Origin: Opisthocomus hoazin | Lineage: Eukaryota > Chordata > Aves > Opisthocomiformes > Opisthocomidae | NCBI RefSeq assembly: GCF_030867145.1 | Contig: NC_134415.1 | Location: 17,648,417 to 17,712,416 of the forward strand | Reading direction: 5' to 3' | Length of the DNA: 64,000 bases | Shown: piece by piece, positions 1 to 33,600 of the stretch | How the letters are laid out: each line of letters starts with the position of its first letter | How positions within the stretch are numbered: position 1 is the first letter of the stretch | Made by a program: the position numbers and the translations under genes | The notes under the pieces: generated by a model | Databases searched by the model: none | What the model saw: the letters and a program-made list of their open reading frames with translations, nothing else | Told to the model about the DNA's origin: nothing

Positions 1-1041
1 CAGGTGAGGTGGAGCTCCTTCCACACTCCTCCACAGCAGACCCTGCATGACAGGGTCTCCTTCCACCCCCTCTCCAGTCTCAGGGGAGCCATTACCCGTG
101 GTGGGCAGCAGCACCCCAATGCCTGGGACTGGTTGTGGGTGAAGCTTTGCCCACCCTCCCGCTGGGAGCCTGCTCTGGTTGCATGATGGCAGGGCGAGCG
201 GCTCTGCTGTGCGCGGCAGATGCAGCAGCGCGTGGCTCTCTGGATGGTGGGTCTGGATGCAGAATGGGTAACACCATGACAGCCTCACTGGCACATGCTC
301 GGTGCTGATATCCCTGGCCCCCAGCAGCCCCACTCTGGTAGACCAAGATCCAGAATGGCATAAATCAATCAAAATTCATCCGGTCAGTAGCAGGGTGCTC
401 CTGATGGTGGTCAGGATGATGGTGGGGCTGGCAGTGGGGAGGATGGTGGGGGGGAGCGGGGCCCTTCTCCCAGCCCTGTGGGTTTTTCCGGCGCTTTCTG
501 GAAGAGAGAGGAGCTCAGGTTGCAGCTGAGCAAATCGCATCTCTCAGCAAGCGGCAGGGAAACGCCAGCTGCAATCCAAGCTGGAGAGCTGACTGCAAGG
601 CGCCAGCGCTCTGGTGCAGGGAACCGGCTGGCTGCGAAGGGCACGCAGCAAAGGTGAGCTGCTGGGATTCCCCGTGAAATGCCTCTCCTGCCTCCGCGGG
701 CTCTCGGCACGCCGCTGCGGATGGCTTTCTGCTGTGGTGGGAGCATGGCTCCTTCCCCAGAAACGCTCCCCAGGAGCCGGGGACCCAGGGCTAGAGGGGT
801 GATTCGACCATGGGGCTGCTCCTGCCCTGCCCACACGCCCTAGGTGCTGCCTGCCCCTCAGCTGAGTGTCTCTAGTGCAGAGCCATCCCCTCCTTCCCCA
901 GGCAGCTGGCACGCAGAAGGTGAGCGGCAGCACCAGCTCAAGGTGGCCCTGAGCTGCTCCCGAGGGACGGGATGACCTGCCTCGCCACTGGTGCTCTGGG
1001 TCCGTGGTTCATCACCTCAGCCTTGTGCGTGCTGTGCAACA

Positions 1042-1150
1042 GCTGCTTGGCGTGTGGCTGCTCGGTGTGGGCGCTGCTCAGCGTGGGACTGCTCAGTGTG
1101 GTCGCTGCTTGGTGTGGGCACTGCTCAGCATGGGCACTGCTCGGCGTGGG
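1042..1150. repeat. Minisatellite, about seven copies of a 15-16 bp unit
   Basis: The unit is close to GCTGCTCGGTGTGGGC and is repeated about seven times head to tail with one to three substitutions per copy. Open frames in this stretch (Cys/Trp/Leu-rich) come from the repeat and are not a gene. Confidence 0.85.
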
Positions 1151-1317
1151 TACCCGGCTGCTGTGGGAGCGGGGAGCCGATGTAGGCCATGGTGTGATGC
1201 TGAGAGCCTGCTGGTGTAACCCAGAAACCCACGCATAGGTGGATGTGTGGGTTTCTGGATTACACACGTGTACATATGTGACGTGACTAGCTCGGTGCTC
1301 ACTATCACTATGCACCC

Positions 1318-1527
1318 AGAATCATAGAATGGTTTGGGTTGGAAGAGACCTTTAAAGGTCATCTAGCCCAACACCCCTGCAGTGAGGAGGGATGTCTTCA
1401 ACTAGATCAGGTTGCTCAGAGCCCCAGCCTGACCTTGAAGGTTTCCAGGGATGGGGCATCTACCACCTCTCTGGGCAACCTGTTCCAGGGTTTCCAGGCG
1501 ACGTGAGGGAAACCGCACCTGAAATGA
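1318..1527 (-). mobile_element. CR1 LINE 3' fragment
   Basis: The plus strand begins with the reverse complement of the CR1 3' terminus (AGAATCATAGAATGGTTTGG), followed by the usual TTGGAAGAGACC and the 3' part of the reverse transcriptase ORF end. The element is severely 5'-truncated, in minus orientation, about 210 bp long. The far boundary is approximate. Confidence 0.9.
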
Positions 1528-2512
1528 TGTGACGGAAGATCTGTGCAAGTGCGGCTGCGAATCCTTGCAGCGGCTGCTTGCGAGGGTGTCCCCGCACACA
1601 TGGGATCTGCTGCTTCTACCTGCTGGTGGGTTGGTCCCCAGGTGTACCACACTTGGTTGTGAGCTAGGAGAGCACACACTGCACAAACTGCCCAGCGGAG
1701 GGGCAGCAAGGCAGGGACAGCAAGCAGCACAGCGATGTTGCTACAGGTGATTCGGGAGGAGCTCTAGTTCCTCAGAGCACAGCCCTTGTGGGGAGGCTGC
1801 GACGGCTAGTGGCAGAAAGCAGGGGTCCCAGCCACAGGGCTTTTCGCTGAGTCTTAGTGTCCCCGTTGTGAAATAAGGGATGGCTCATTGAAAAGTTTTG
1901 AGATCTAAGGAAGAAAAGGCCCAGACAGATGTTAGTTCTGCCCTGCTGGAGCTGAGATGCAGTTGGGGAAACTGAGGCACCCTGAAGGGATGTGCCTGCT
2001 GCTCTGCCTTCAGCAGAGGTGGCACGGCTGTTGCTGGTGAGCAGTACCAGCCCCTGGGAAGCCAGGGAAAGCTGAGGGCTGCTACCTCACAGAGGAGAGT
2101 TTACACAGAGAGCTGAGGACTGGCCAGGTCATCTCACCCATGGCTGATGCACCTCCCCTCCCCTTTCTTCTGAAGATTGCCTCTTGAACCAGCCCCAAGC
2201 TGCGCTCCCTCCCTGCAGGCCTTGGCTCGGGCATGCTGCGTTACATTCATCAGCTCCAGGAGATGCTCAGCTCCAGCCACGAGGGACCAAGCCCCATGGC
2301 TTTGAGCCTGTGGCTCAGCACATGTTCACCACCCTCCGCAGGGCTCGGCTCTGCTACCACCGCTGGGATCCCAGCACCTTCCTGGAGCGTGTCCCATGGG
2401 ATCCAGGGTGCAGCACCCCAGGTCCCCACGGCAGCCAGACCCAGGGCTGGGGGTGACAGGGGCACCTAGGGCGAGCTGGGCTTCTCACCAGCGCTGTGTG
2501 CTAGCCTCTCGC

Positions 2513-3868
2513 ATGGCAGCCCAGGCTATCAAAAGCAAAGCTCCTGAAGCAAAGCGGGCAAGAAGAGACAAGCAAGTACTTTCTGCTCCCCTTTTGCCGA
2601 CGTCAGGTATTTGCTTGGGATTGGGGCTGGCAAACCCTGGCATTGCACGTGCCCTTAAGGGACCTCGGGGTCCATCTGGACTTACGGAGGTGTTGCCAAC
2701 GTGACAGCACCTGCTCAGAGCAAAAAAACCCACCAGCTCTTTAATTAGTTTCCCGCTTCCTGCCGTCCCTTCTGCATGTGTGTGTTTGGAGTTGCAAACG
2801 TGTGCCCATGGTACTGCTCACACCTTAGGTCCCTGATGAATGGAACGTAGGCTGTGATTTTGGCCAGAGAACTGTATTTAAAACTCGTGTTTCTTTGCCC
2901 CAAGCCCTCCCAGCTGAGCATTGCTTCACCCGCAACTGAAACGCAGGGCGACCCAGGCAGAAACGTGGCAGCTACTGTGGCTGCAGCATGGGACCTGAAT
3001 GCATTGTCCTTCTGCGGCCAGGAAAGGGGAGGACGGGACGTGAGGCTGTGCACTGGGCCTTTGCCAGGAGAACGGCAGGAAAGGCTCTCTCCTAGGATCA
3101 GTGATGGCCTGGCATGGCCACGGCTCAAACCCAGCATTCCTACTGCAGTAACCCCCTCCACCAGCCTGGGCGGACGCGGGCACCACAGACACCTGCACAA
3201 AACTACTCTCTGAATGAGAAAAAAGGATCTCCTACCAATTACAGAGCACATTTAGTGCTACTGAACTTCTGAGATCTAGTAAGATCACGACTTGGTTATG
3301 CTGTGACCTCACTGGTGACCCACTTAAATCCTTGCAAGCTCAGAAAGAGGAAAGGAAATACTGAGTTTTATGGCCAGAAATGCCAAGAGCAGCAAAGGAG
3401 GAGAAAGCAAACAGGCTCCAAGCTGGAAGGTGCCCTGGCTGAGGCAGGAGAAGAGCCAGTGCCATGGCAGCAGGCTGCAGCCCTGCTCGCTGACCAGGTG
3501 GTTTTTAACATTTATAGGAAGGCAGTGCAGGAGATAGAGCACCCCCAGCTGCTAGTGCTGCTGCAGATGCAGAGAAGGGGCCGCAGTTCCAGCCGGAGGT
3601 GCAGAAGGTGAGGAACATGGATACCAAATTGGTGTGGAGATGGTGTAGGACTGGCCTGATGGCACATGGTGCATGGCTGTTGCACAGCAACTCCCCCCAG
3701 CCTGAGCAGGTCTTTGGGCTGACCCTGCAGGTAGCTATGGCCATGGAGAATCTCGGAAGGGCTGTGCAGGTGGCCGAGTGCTCCCTGCTCAAAGATATGC
3801 AGCTACCACTTCCACAACTGTTTGATGAACTGTGGGACTCAGTCCTCAGCAGGCTCCTGCCACTCTAG
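2513..3868 (+). other. Possible unrecognised gene or gene remnant, fragmentary
   Basis: Three stretches look protein-like but I do not recognise the family. Segment A (2513-2575) encodes a Lys/Arg-rich start, MAAQAIKSKAPEAKRARRDK. Segment B (about 3518-3607) lies between an acceptor-like tract (taacatttatag) and a good donor (AAG then gtgagg), and encodes a sequence ending GPQFQPEVQK. Segment C (3731-3868) follows a strong acceptor (ctgaccctgcag) and encodes VAMAMENLGRAVQVAECSLL and onward to a stop. B and C join in phase. Just upstream of B another frame (3340-3607) reads as a long charged stretch including LADQVVFNIYRKAVQEIE, overlapping B out of frame. This suggests a frameshifted copy, alternative reading, or chance. 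No poly(A) signal was found close by. Confidence 0.25.
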
Positions 3869-5822
3869 GGTGCCTTCTAGAATGCCCAGCTGCAGAGGTC
3901 ACCCGAGATACCCCCAGACCCCATGTAGGATGGCCAGACTGACAACCCTAGCCCCTGTTAGGGGCTCTGTGATCCTTGCTGGCTGTTATGTGTGCAGTGT
4001 AAGGCTATGGTGGACCTTTCTAATCACCTTCCACCATTGCTTGGCTAAGCTATAACTTCTGTCATGTAACCAACACCTTTGGGTTCCCCAGAGGGCCTGG
4101 AATTGGCTGCAGGATCTTCAAGCCTTCCCTTAACGCCCCTGCTTGTGGGGCTTACGTCTCACTCTAGGGCTGGGTCTGTCACCCTGAGAGCAGGGAGCTG
4201 CTTTTCCCATGGGACATGGGAGAAGAGCAGAGTTGGGGTGCTGAGCCATCAGGCCTTCGCTGCTCGCTCACCGCACAGCGCTGAGCCCGACAGCTCCGGC
4301 AGCAGAGATGGACCTCCTTCCAACGGCCCCAAAGGCCACCACTCTGGTTGCCTTTGCAGCAGCAGCCCTTGGCCCTTCACGAGAACGACGAGGGGGGCTC
4401 AAGTGCACCGTCAGTAAAGGCATTACCTTGAAGGTCAGCACACAGACCCCCACCCCTCAAGGGGCTGGGCAAAAGTTTCCAAGAGGTCAGTGGTTTTTAA
4501 GCTAAACAGTCAGGCAGGAGGGGGTTAATTTCTTAAGGCTGCTGCTGGCAAGCTCAGGCTCTGCTTTTGGAGCATGGTGCAGGAACAGCTTAACCTAGCA
4601 TTCCTCTCCTCCTCCTCACACCTACTCTCCAACACTGAAAGGAGGCATCATCTCCTGCAGCAGCTATTAATACAGTAGCACAAAAGCACCCCGAAAAAGA
4701 GCTTTCCTAGTAAGACAGAGCACCCATTCCCATCCCTGCTCGTGGTACTGCTGTGGCCCAGGTGAAACTCAGGAGCTGTGCATCACCGGGCACTAACGCT
4801 GCTTTCAGCTGACGGCCCCCTGCGACCCCACGCACCCTCTCCAGCACCCTACCAGCCTCGGCACACGGTCCCCGATGGTGGATGTTCCAGGTCTCCCCTG
4901 TGCTCAGGTTCCTTGCAGAGATGTTATGAGCACCAGCACCATCTCTGCATCCAGAAATGGAAACAAATCTGAGACAGCACCAAGTTGCTCTGCTGCAACC
5001 AACGTATGGGAAGGCAGGCAGAGTGATGTCAGGAAGGGGCCTGTGCACCCCTCTGATGGCTGAGCTGTTGGCAGTAGGGGCAGATGCCCAGGGACCTTGG
5101 TTCATAGCACTGTTTGCAACAAGCCCTGCTTTAAGCTCTCTGGCTGGAAGTAGCATTTACTGAGTAAGGGCTGCAGTCCTGCCGCAACTGCAGCTGTCAC
5201 TGCTTTGGGGGAGCACAGGAGGATAGGGGGAAGCACCACCAGCCCCTAAAGGCTCCCCACTCCTTCTGCCTCCAAGTCCTCATTTATATCAGGCACTTGG
5301 CCAAGCACAAAACCAGCTTCCTGGCACTTTGCAAAGGTGAGGAGCCTTAGGGACCACATACGAGACACTGGGCTGGACAGCCACTCAGGGAAGAAAACCT
5401 CTTGTCCTCTACTGATGCCTGTAAGTCCACCTCCCTTTCTCCCCCCAGGTGAGCTGCTTACTGGAGAGAAAGCAGAGGAGGCTTGGCTCACAGCAGCCAT
5501 TCACCCGCTCACGCAGACAGCTAAGGAAAGTGGAGGAAGTCTCTCCTTAGCAGACTGGTCCACTCCCCACTACATCCTCTTCACCAGTCCTTACCTCTGT
5601 GACAGCCATTTCCTACTCCCCATCCATCACCACTGTGCTTCCATCCCTCCGCCCCCTCTCCCCAAAAGCATGCAGCTCCTCCACCTCCCTCCACACTGCC
5701 AGACAACCCTACCTGCTGGTGAAATCCATCCCTGTCAGGCTGCAGTTGTTGCTCACAGCGTGAAGCCTGCTTGCATCACTATCCTGTTGCACTTTCGCAT
5801 CAGTTACCATTTGTGATCTCTC
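3869..5822. other. Intergenic DNA, no supported gene
   Basis: This lies between the end of the possible gene fragment (3868) and the most distal candidate AARS2 poly(A) signal. Open frames here are short and low-complexity (Pro/His-rich near 5600-5750). I see no splice chain, repeat or RNA gene. Confidence 0.5.
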
Positions 5823-6877
5823 TTTATTTAGGTCAATACAGTAGCCAAAGCACCATTATTTCAGGTAAGAGCTCTAGACATCACTAACAATAAAGTCTAA
5901 AACATCTTTATGAGCTGAGTTTGCTGGATCTGCTAGCACTTGTGAAGAGCGGCCAGTTTAGAAGGGAGACCTGCTCACCTCAAGGCTAAGTGTTCAGCTG
6001 CAGGGAGTTCCACGCTGCAACACAGCAATAGTTCCTGTTCACCCCAACTCGCCAAATCCAGGGTGGTTTTTAGGTAGGTGCTGGTAAGAAGCCAGGAGGC
6101 AGTGCGAGAAAGGAGGAGTTACAAGGACGCGGCAGGAGGAAACAAGGCTAAGAATATTCATCCAAAGCAAAGAGGTAGAGGCTGGGATGATTTTGTTCCC
6201 TCCGTGCTTCAGTACCGAGGACTGGCTTTAGCACTACTCGTTGCACTGCCTAAAAGCCTAGGCTGAAAAAGCTCAGCCTGCAGGTGGGGACAGGACTTCT
6301 CTCCCCTTCTCTGAACTGTAGTAGCATTTTTAATCAGATGGGTGTCCTGAGCTCTGCAGTAGGACTGGGCTGGTTACAAGAGCACATGCTGGCTTGTGGG
6401 GCTGCAGGGACAGAATAAACCCCTTTGCCAGAACAGAGCCGCAGGGGAGGGGGAAGATGCAGCTAACAAGAAGCATCAGAGGATCAAACACTCTCTACCA
6501 TTTAATGGCTTTAGGATAACACGGTACCATCTTCCCACGCTCTGACGGAGCCTCTGGGTGCTGGTCTTGTGGCAAGAACTGCACTGTTCCAAAAGCAGGA
6601 TCTGCTGCTGCAACTGGTGCTTGCTGAAGCTCAATCCCCGGATCTCCACGCTGAGAACAGGCAGCGTCATTCTGGCAGTGGGATCAGGAGCGGGGTCTCT
6701 GCTGATCCCTGATGGCCAAAAGCCAAATGATCAATGCAGTGGTTGCAGCAATGTTCAGTGTGGGAGCGGCTAAACCTTCAGATCAGCAGAGTATAACACG
6801 TGCTCTGCATCAAGTGCCCACACAGCTTGCAGCTGGGCTGCACACAGCTGTCCTGCCACCAAGGCATCACAGTTACT
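5823..6877 (-). other. AARS2: AARS2 3' UTR with candidate poly(A) signals
   Basis: Sequence downstream of the AARS2 stop codon has no convincing open frame. On the minus strand there are three possible polyadenylation hexamers: ATTAAA at 6501-6506, ATTAAA at 6329-6334 and AATAAA at 5823-5828. The 3' UTR would be about 0.4, 0.55 or 1.05 kb depending on which is used. The sequence alone does not decide between them. Confidence 0.45.
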
Positions 6878-27628
<20,751 letters not shown>

Positions 27629-30600
27629 ATGGCGGCGCGGGGGGCCTCCCGCCTGGCCTGGTGCCTCCGCCGGGTCGGGGCCAGCGGCGACTGGCTCCTG
27701 CTGGAGGCCGGCACGCAGGTGAGAGCCGCGCCGGGCCCCGCCGAGGGGGCGGGCGGCCCAGGCACCGCCATCGGGACCGCCCGCGGCGGGGAGCCGTTAC
27801 CGGCACCGCTCGGCCCGAGCCCCGCCGCGACCTGCTCCGCCCTGGGCCCTCGGCGCGCTTCGCTTCTGTAACGCACTTCCCGGGAGGGGAGAGCCCCGCG
27901 CCGGTTTACGAGGAGCGGCTGCTGATTGCTGCTGGGAGGGCCTGGCGGGGCAGTGCCCGGGCAGGGCGGGGGAGCCCGGTGCGCCGGGTTGCGAGCCTCG
28001 CCTAGCGGGTGCTCGTGTTTCCGTAGCAGCGACGGTAACGGGGGGTGAGGGGGTGGGGGGGTGGCGGTGCTCCTCCGCCTAATTAAGGTGACGCTTGGGT
28101 GAGGTGAGTGGCTAATACATATGTATGGGAGTTTTGTGGCTAAATTTGTTCAGGTGTAAAAGAGCTCGTGTCTGATATCTGTTCCAGCAGCGTTTCGACA
28201 CGGTGCAGGGATAACCCCCGTTCGGGGGCGGTGGTTTCTAACGGAAGAGCCCCCCCTTGGGTCCTCGTAGGAGCTACTGAGGAGGTACTGGAGAGAGTCC
28301 AGTGGAGGGCTGTGAGGATGATGAGGGGACTGGAGCATCTCTCCTATGAGGAAAGGCTGAGGGAGCTGGGCTTGTTTAACCTGAAGAAGAGAAGGCTGCG
28401 AGGGGGCCTTATAAATGCTTATAAATATCTGAAGGGTGGATGTCAGGAGGATGGGGCCAGACTCTTTTCAGTGGTGTCCAGTGACAGGACAAGGGGCAAC
28501 GGGCGCAAACTGAAGCACAGGAAGTTCCATCTGAACGTGAGGAAGAGCTTCTTTAGTTTGAGGGTGATGGAGCACTGGAACAGGCTGCCCAGGGAGGTTG
28601 TGGAGTCTCCTTCTCTGGAGATATTCAAGACCCGCCTGGACGCAGTCCTGTGCAGCCTGCTGTAGGTGACCCTGCTTTGGCAGAGGGGTTGGACTAGATG
28701 ACCCACAGAGGTCCCTTCCAACCCCGAACATTCTATGATTCTGTGCCCTTTGGCATGGCAGGCGAGGCTGCAGCCCTGTCAGAGGATTGCTGTGCTAGTG
28801 GTTGAAATCAGACAGATGTTTGGCTTTGCGCTGTACCTGGTTCTTTTGGGCTTACACATTGCAAAAGGTAACTCTCTTCGCTCGTCTTCTGATGCCAGGC
28901 AGCTTTTCAAGCAGGCGTATAGTTCCGTTACTCTCCCGTCAGCGATTTGAAGCCAGGAGGTGTGCAGGTACGCTCAGCGACAGGCTTCAGTTAGTACAGC
29001 TGCGAAACATGCAGCCAGGGCTCTGCTAATTGTGCAGAGAATCTTGTTCAAGATGTTACTGCTCCGATCGCCGGCACAGCGTGACAGTCCTTGTCGCAGG
29101 CAAGGGGGCAGCTGCCGGCTCCCCGGTGCTGCAGGCCGCAGTCCCACACGTTAGCACAGACTGCTCTTGCTGGGGCTCTAAATGTCGGTGCCAGGCTGCA
29201 CTGCTGCGGCGGGGTGACGTGCTGCAGGCTGCCCTGCTGCTGCCGGCAGCAGCGAACAGTAATGTCTCAGCCCCCTGCCACAGTTTGCTTGATGAACTGG
29301 ATCAAGGGAGGGGGTTTGTGCCCAGCCCCACTCAGTCTCGCTTGCCTTGGTGCGTGAGGCTGCGCAGATGTGTGACCGGGCACTGGTAACGGTTCACATG
29401 GGTTAGGAATTTCTGTGGCAGCTGTAGGGACAAGTGCAAAGCTGAGTCTGTAACTGAATCTGCCTGAGCCTCTGTCTACTACTTGCATTACATATGCAAT
29501 CCATGTTGACACAACACTAACATGTGTGAAGCGTTTAAGAGGTAGGGATCAAACGTGGTGAAATTTGCTTTCGTGGCAGTAGTTTGCTTCCTTGCATTTA
29601 GTCGTGACAAGGGAGTCTGGGTTCTGGCTTTCAACTCAAGCTGAGACCTGCTCAGGTAACGTGCAGTGAATCAACTTTTCCTGATTGCAGCAACTTGCTA
29701 TCTTGTCGGAACTGGGAAGGTGGGATGCGAATGAGTTGGGATTACGGAGAAGGACAACTGCATGGATCCAGTGCAGCCTTAGATGAAGGCTGCCCAATAA
29801 TATGATAAGCTGACTGAGAACTCGTGCAATGTGCAGATGAATAAAAAAAGTGTGTAAGATTATCAAATCTTGCAAAGGAGGCAGTGGAGGGAGGGAAAGC
29901 AGACCTGTGCTTTAAATGACAGCAATTAGATCAGATTTAATAAGATACTGTGAAATGGTACAATTAAATTATGTCCCTTCTTCCAGAAGATGCTATTAGA
30001 GTCTAATCAGATTATGTAGATCACTTTCACTATTGGTTCTGAACTGCACATAGCTTAGTTTCTGAGCCTTAAGATTGGTTCTGTGATTTACAAAAGTATT
30101 GCACATTTAGGGCACTCTTACATGTGCATTTTTTTGACAACAATTTTCTGGGCTGTTTTTTCCTGCATCTTTCCAGTTCTTAGACAGCTGAAGAGATGCA
30201 ACCAGCGAAAGAATGGCATTAGGAAGTGATCTAGTGGAAGATGTCCCTGCTCATGGCAGGAGGGTTGGAACCAGATGATCTTTAAGGTCCCTTCCAACCC
30301 AAACCATTCTATGATTCTATCTTGAGACCTAGCCACAATTGTACTGGTTTGGAGAAATGGCGTTTAGTTAGATAATGACTGAGGTGGGACATGGATGGAT
30401 TGAGAGTGGCTTTGAGCAGCTTTGCTGCCGAGAAAGGTTTCCATGAAACCAAAGCTGTAACCTGCCTTAGAGCAATCAGATTTTCCTCAGTGGGAGAGAA
30501 AGAGAATACTTCAAACTCTGTAGGTTTTCATTTGTTTAAATGCAGAAAAAAAAAAAATATTATCGCAAACTCTTTGGAAATAGCTAGAAGATGCTAATCT

Positions 30601-33600
30601 GGATGGATTTCTGCCATAGTTAAGTTGAAATGACATAAACTGAATTTACCATGCCATTGCTGATTGCAGTTACTAAACTATTTTATTTTTAGGTAACTGT
30701 AGGCCGAGGATTAGACCTCACGTACCAGCTGCTGTCAAAAACCTGTCCCTTGATGATCTCTCGCAAGCACTGTGTTTTCCAGCAAAATGCAGAAGGGCAG
30801 TGGACTGTCAAGGACAACAAGGTACAGAAACTAATTAAAGACGTTGTACTTTGAGATTCACTGAAGAGAGTGCCCTGTTTGGGCTCAAGCAATGAATGGG
30901 CTATGATGGTATAAGCGTGATAGAAGGTCCATGGGAATGTGTCTTGCCTGTTGCACACTTCCAGCAGGAAGCTTCAGTCTGCTGCAGGTGGGATGCAAAC
31001 CTGGTTGCTTTCTGTTTGTAGATTCGTCTCTTGGTTTACCATTTTTCAGACAATTGTAGTCTCACCAAGGGGGCTTTGCCATCTGTGAACCTGTTTTGTG
31101 TTGCTTTCTTTAAAAAAAAAAAAAAAAAAAAAAAAGGAAAATGTTCTTGTACTGCTAATGAAAGGATAAATTGATACTCCTTATTGTGTTGACACAATTG
31201 CTTTAATTGTAATCAACTACAAGAAGTATCTATTGTTAGAAAAAATGTGCTTCATGTTATGTTCAAATGAATTTCATCTGGAAGTCCTCTTCAGCTGATT
31301 AGAAGAAAGTGTTGAGATTGGAGTCCTCAGCTGGGTCTCAGTTTGACTACAGTAATCTGTTTTTTCTGTCATGATCTCTCCACTTTCTCATTCAGGTCGA
31401 AAACTAAAATCAGTAACTTGCTTTAAAACAGCACGGTCAGAACAAAAATATTCATCGTGTTGTGCAGATTTGAAGTATCCTTGGATGCTTGGGTCAACAG
31501 CAGATTAGTCGGAAAGGAACTGAGCAGCTATTAAAAATGCATCGCTCTTAAACAAATCTCTGTTGCAGTACTTGTATAGACTTGAAAACTTCGAGTTTTT
31601 GCAAGATTGGAAGCATCTATGGTAGATTAGCTACTGACACTTCCTCTGTGTTAGCACTGGTACCATTTTGTCAAGTTGTTTTGTTGAATCTCTCTGAGAT
31701 GCATCAGTTGTTAATGATTCTGCAGTTCACCTTGAGCACAACTCAGTGTTGCTGTTTTTCAAAACAATTTCTTGAGCTAGCGTCGAATCTAAAAGCCCTT
31801 TTTTCCCCTTTGAACATTATCTCTGGAAGAGCATTTTCCTTCTTGTTTATATTCTACCTGTATTTATGGAGAACTGTCTCTTTAAGCAGTATAAGCTTTT
31901 TCTTTTCTAGTTTATTGTTGAATTTCAGGTAATTTTCAAGAATAATTACTGCAATCTTCTATGTTCTTGACAATGATCGGTTGCGGAGTCTTTTCTTGTT
32001 AGTTCTTACTTCTGAAGCTTTTGGGGAGTTTTTTTCTTCTTAGAGTTCATTCTTTTCCTTCTGCACAAGTGCATATACTCATGTTGCTCCTAGTGCTTGT
32101 ACACGAGATCTGTAATGCAGGAATAATGCATGGTAAATAATATAATGCAATAACTGTAACGAATGGGACACTAAACCAACATATAAGCCAATAAATTGGA
32201 TATTGCAAGGTTTATTTAAAGAGGTGACTTTTTCTGAGTGCAACACTGAAGAGGTTGGATATGTTTACAGTTGCCAGAAATAACTTGCAGAGGACTCTGT
32301 AACTGCATATTAAATTTTGCTGATTCTCTGTTCATTTGCAGAGTCTAAATGGAGTCTGGCTTAACAAACAACGCCTGGATCCCTCAAAAGCCTATCCTAT
32401 CGCTGAAGGAGACCGTATCCAGTTGGGAGTGCCTTTGGAAAACAAAGAGACTGCTGAATATGAGTATGAAGTAATTAAAGAGGAATGGGAGAAAATCAGA
32501 CCCTTTTTAGCCCAAAGGAATGACCTGGGGAAAGCTAAGAGCTCAAGAACTAAACGTAAATTTAGTTTGGAGGAATCGGAGACATCTGGAGCAGAAGGCC
32601 CTTCAAACTCCAGATCCAAAAGAGACAGAGTGTCCTGTGACAATGAACCTTCGGGTAAATTGTGGGGAAGGGTAGAAGAGGCCAAACAGTTGACAGAGAA
32701 GATGGATGTCAAGCTGCCTTCTCCTGGACCAAGTGAGGAGGATAGTGGTCCGGTGCGTAGTAGCCCTGTGCCCTCCCAGAAAGCCGTGTCTGTCCCCCAT
32801 AAGGAGCAGAAAGGCTCTGGTCTTGCACAGTCATGGACTGGCTTGGAAATGCTGAGGAAAACTCTAGTAGATATAATGAAGTTGAAGATCAAAGTGCAAG
32901 AGAAGCAGACGGCAGTTTTGACTGTGAAGGAGAAGCGCAGGAAGTGTGCTCAGAAGGAGATCCTGGCAATGGAGCAGGAGCTGCGAGAGTTGCAGGACCA
33001 GCTGTGCCAGGAACAAGAGCGTCATCAGCAGCAGGTGGAAGAGCTGGAGAGGAAGTTCTCTAAAGAGCAGCAGAAGCTAGAGGTATAACGGTGGTAATCT
33101 TTTTGGCCTGTGTCTTTGTTTTTATGGAATACCTACTATAAGACACTGATCCAAAATAAAATCTTGGACCATACAGTAACACAAACACTGTTTGTGTGAA
33201 TTACTCCTGTTAAAATTGTCATGGAAGTATTTCACTTCCAGGCAAGAGTACCAAAAGAAAGTGCAGAAGCAGAAAGGATTGGGCTACATGAGGAATTAGG
33301 AAGAAGGCACAAAATAAAATATATGTTTGTTGGTTTTTTTACAAACAGGTTAATTACAGCAAGGTAGTAAAGCGTTTCAGTTAGAACAGCATGTTTTAAA
33401 AAAAAAAAAAATCAAAAATCTCTGCCTGATCTCCTGTGGTTACAGAGAGGACAAGCTGAAAAGTGTACACCTTAAGTGAGAATTTCTCTCTAGTGTGTGG
33501 GTGAATTAATATCCAATTTGCATGGCAAATCCATACCCTTTCCAAGCAAGTGAATTATTGAATGCCTTAATCCCTGGAGGGATACTTTTTTTTTCGTACT

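Larger units (their letters stand above)
1..2512. other. Intergenic DNA, no supported gene
   Basis: This stretch is GC-rich, with short open frames on both strands but no recognisable protein motif and no consistent exon chain. It holds the minisatellite at 1042-1150 and the CR1 fragment at 1318-1527. A distal exon of a gene outside the window cannot be excluded. Confidence 0.5.

Noticed and set aside
28168-28665. 165-codon plus-strand open frame in RNF8 intron 1
   Set aside because: Most of it is the tail of a CR1 reverse transcriptase, not a host exon.
31112-31135. A24 run considered as the tail of a processed pseudogene
   Set aside because: There is no recognisable retrocopy upstream and no flanking target duplication.
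32392-32892. 166-codon minus-strand open frame opposite RNF8 exon 3
   Set aside because: It is a shadow of the long RNF8 coding exon, which has family homology and fitting splice sites.
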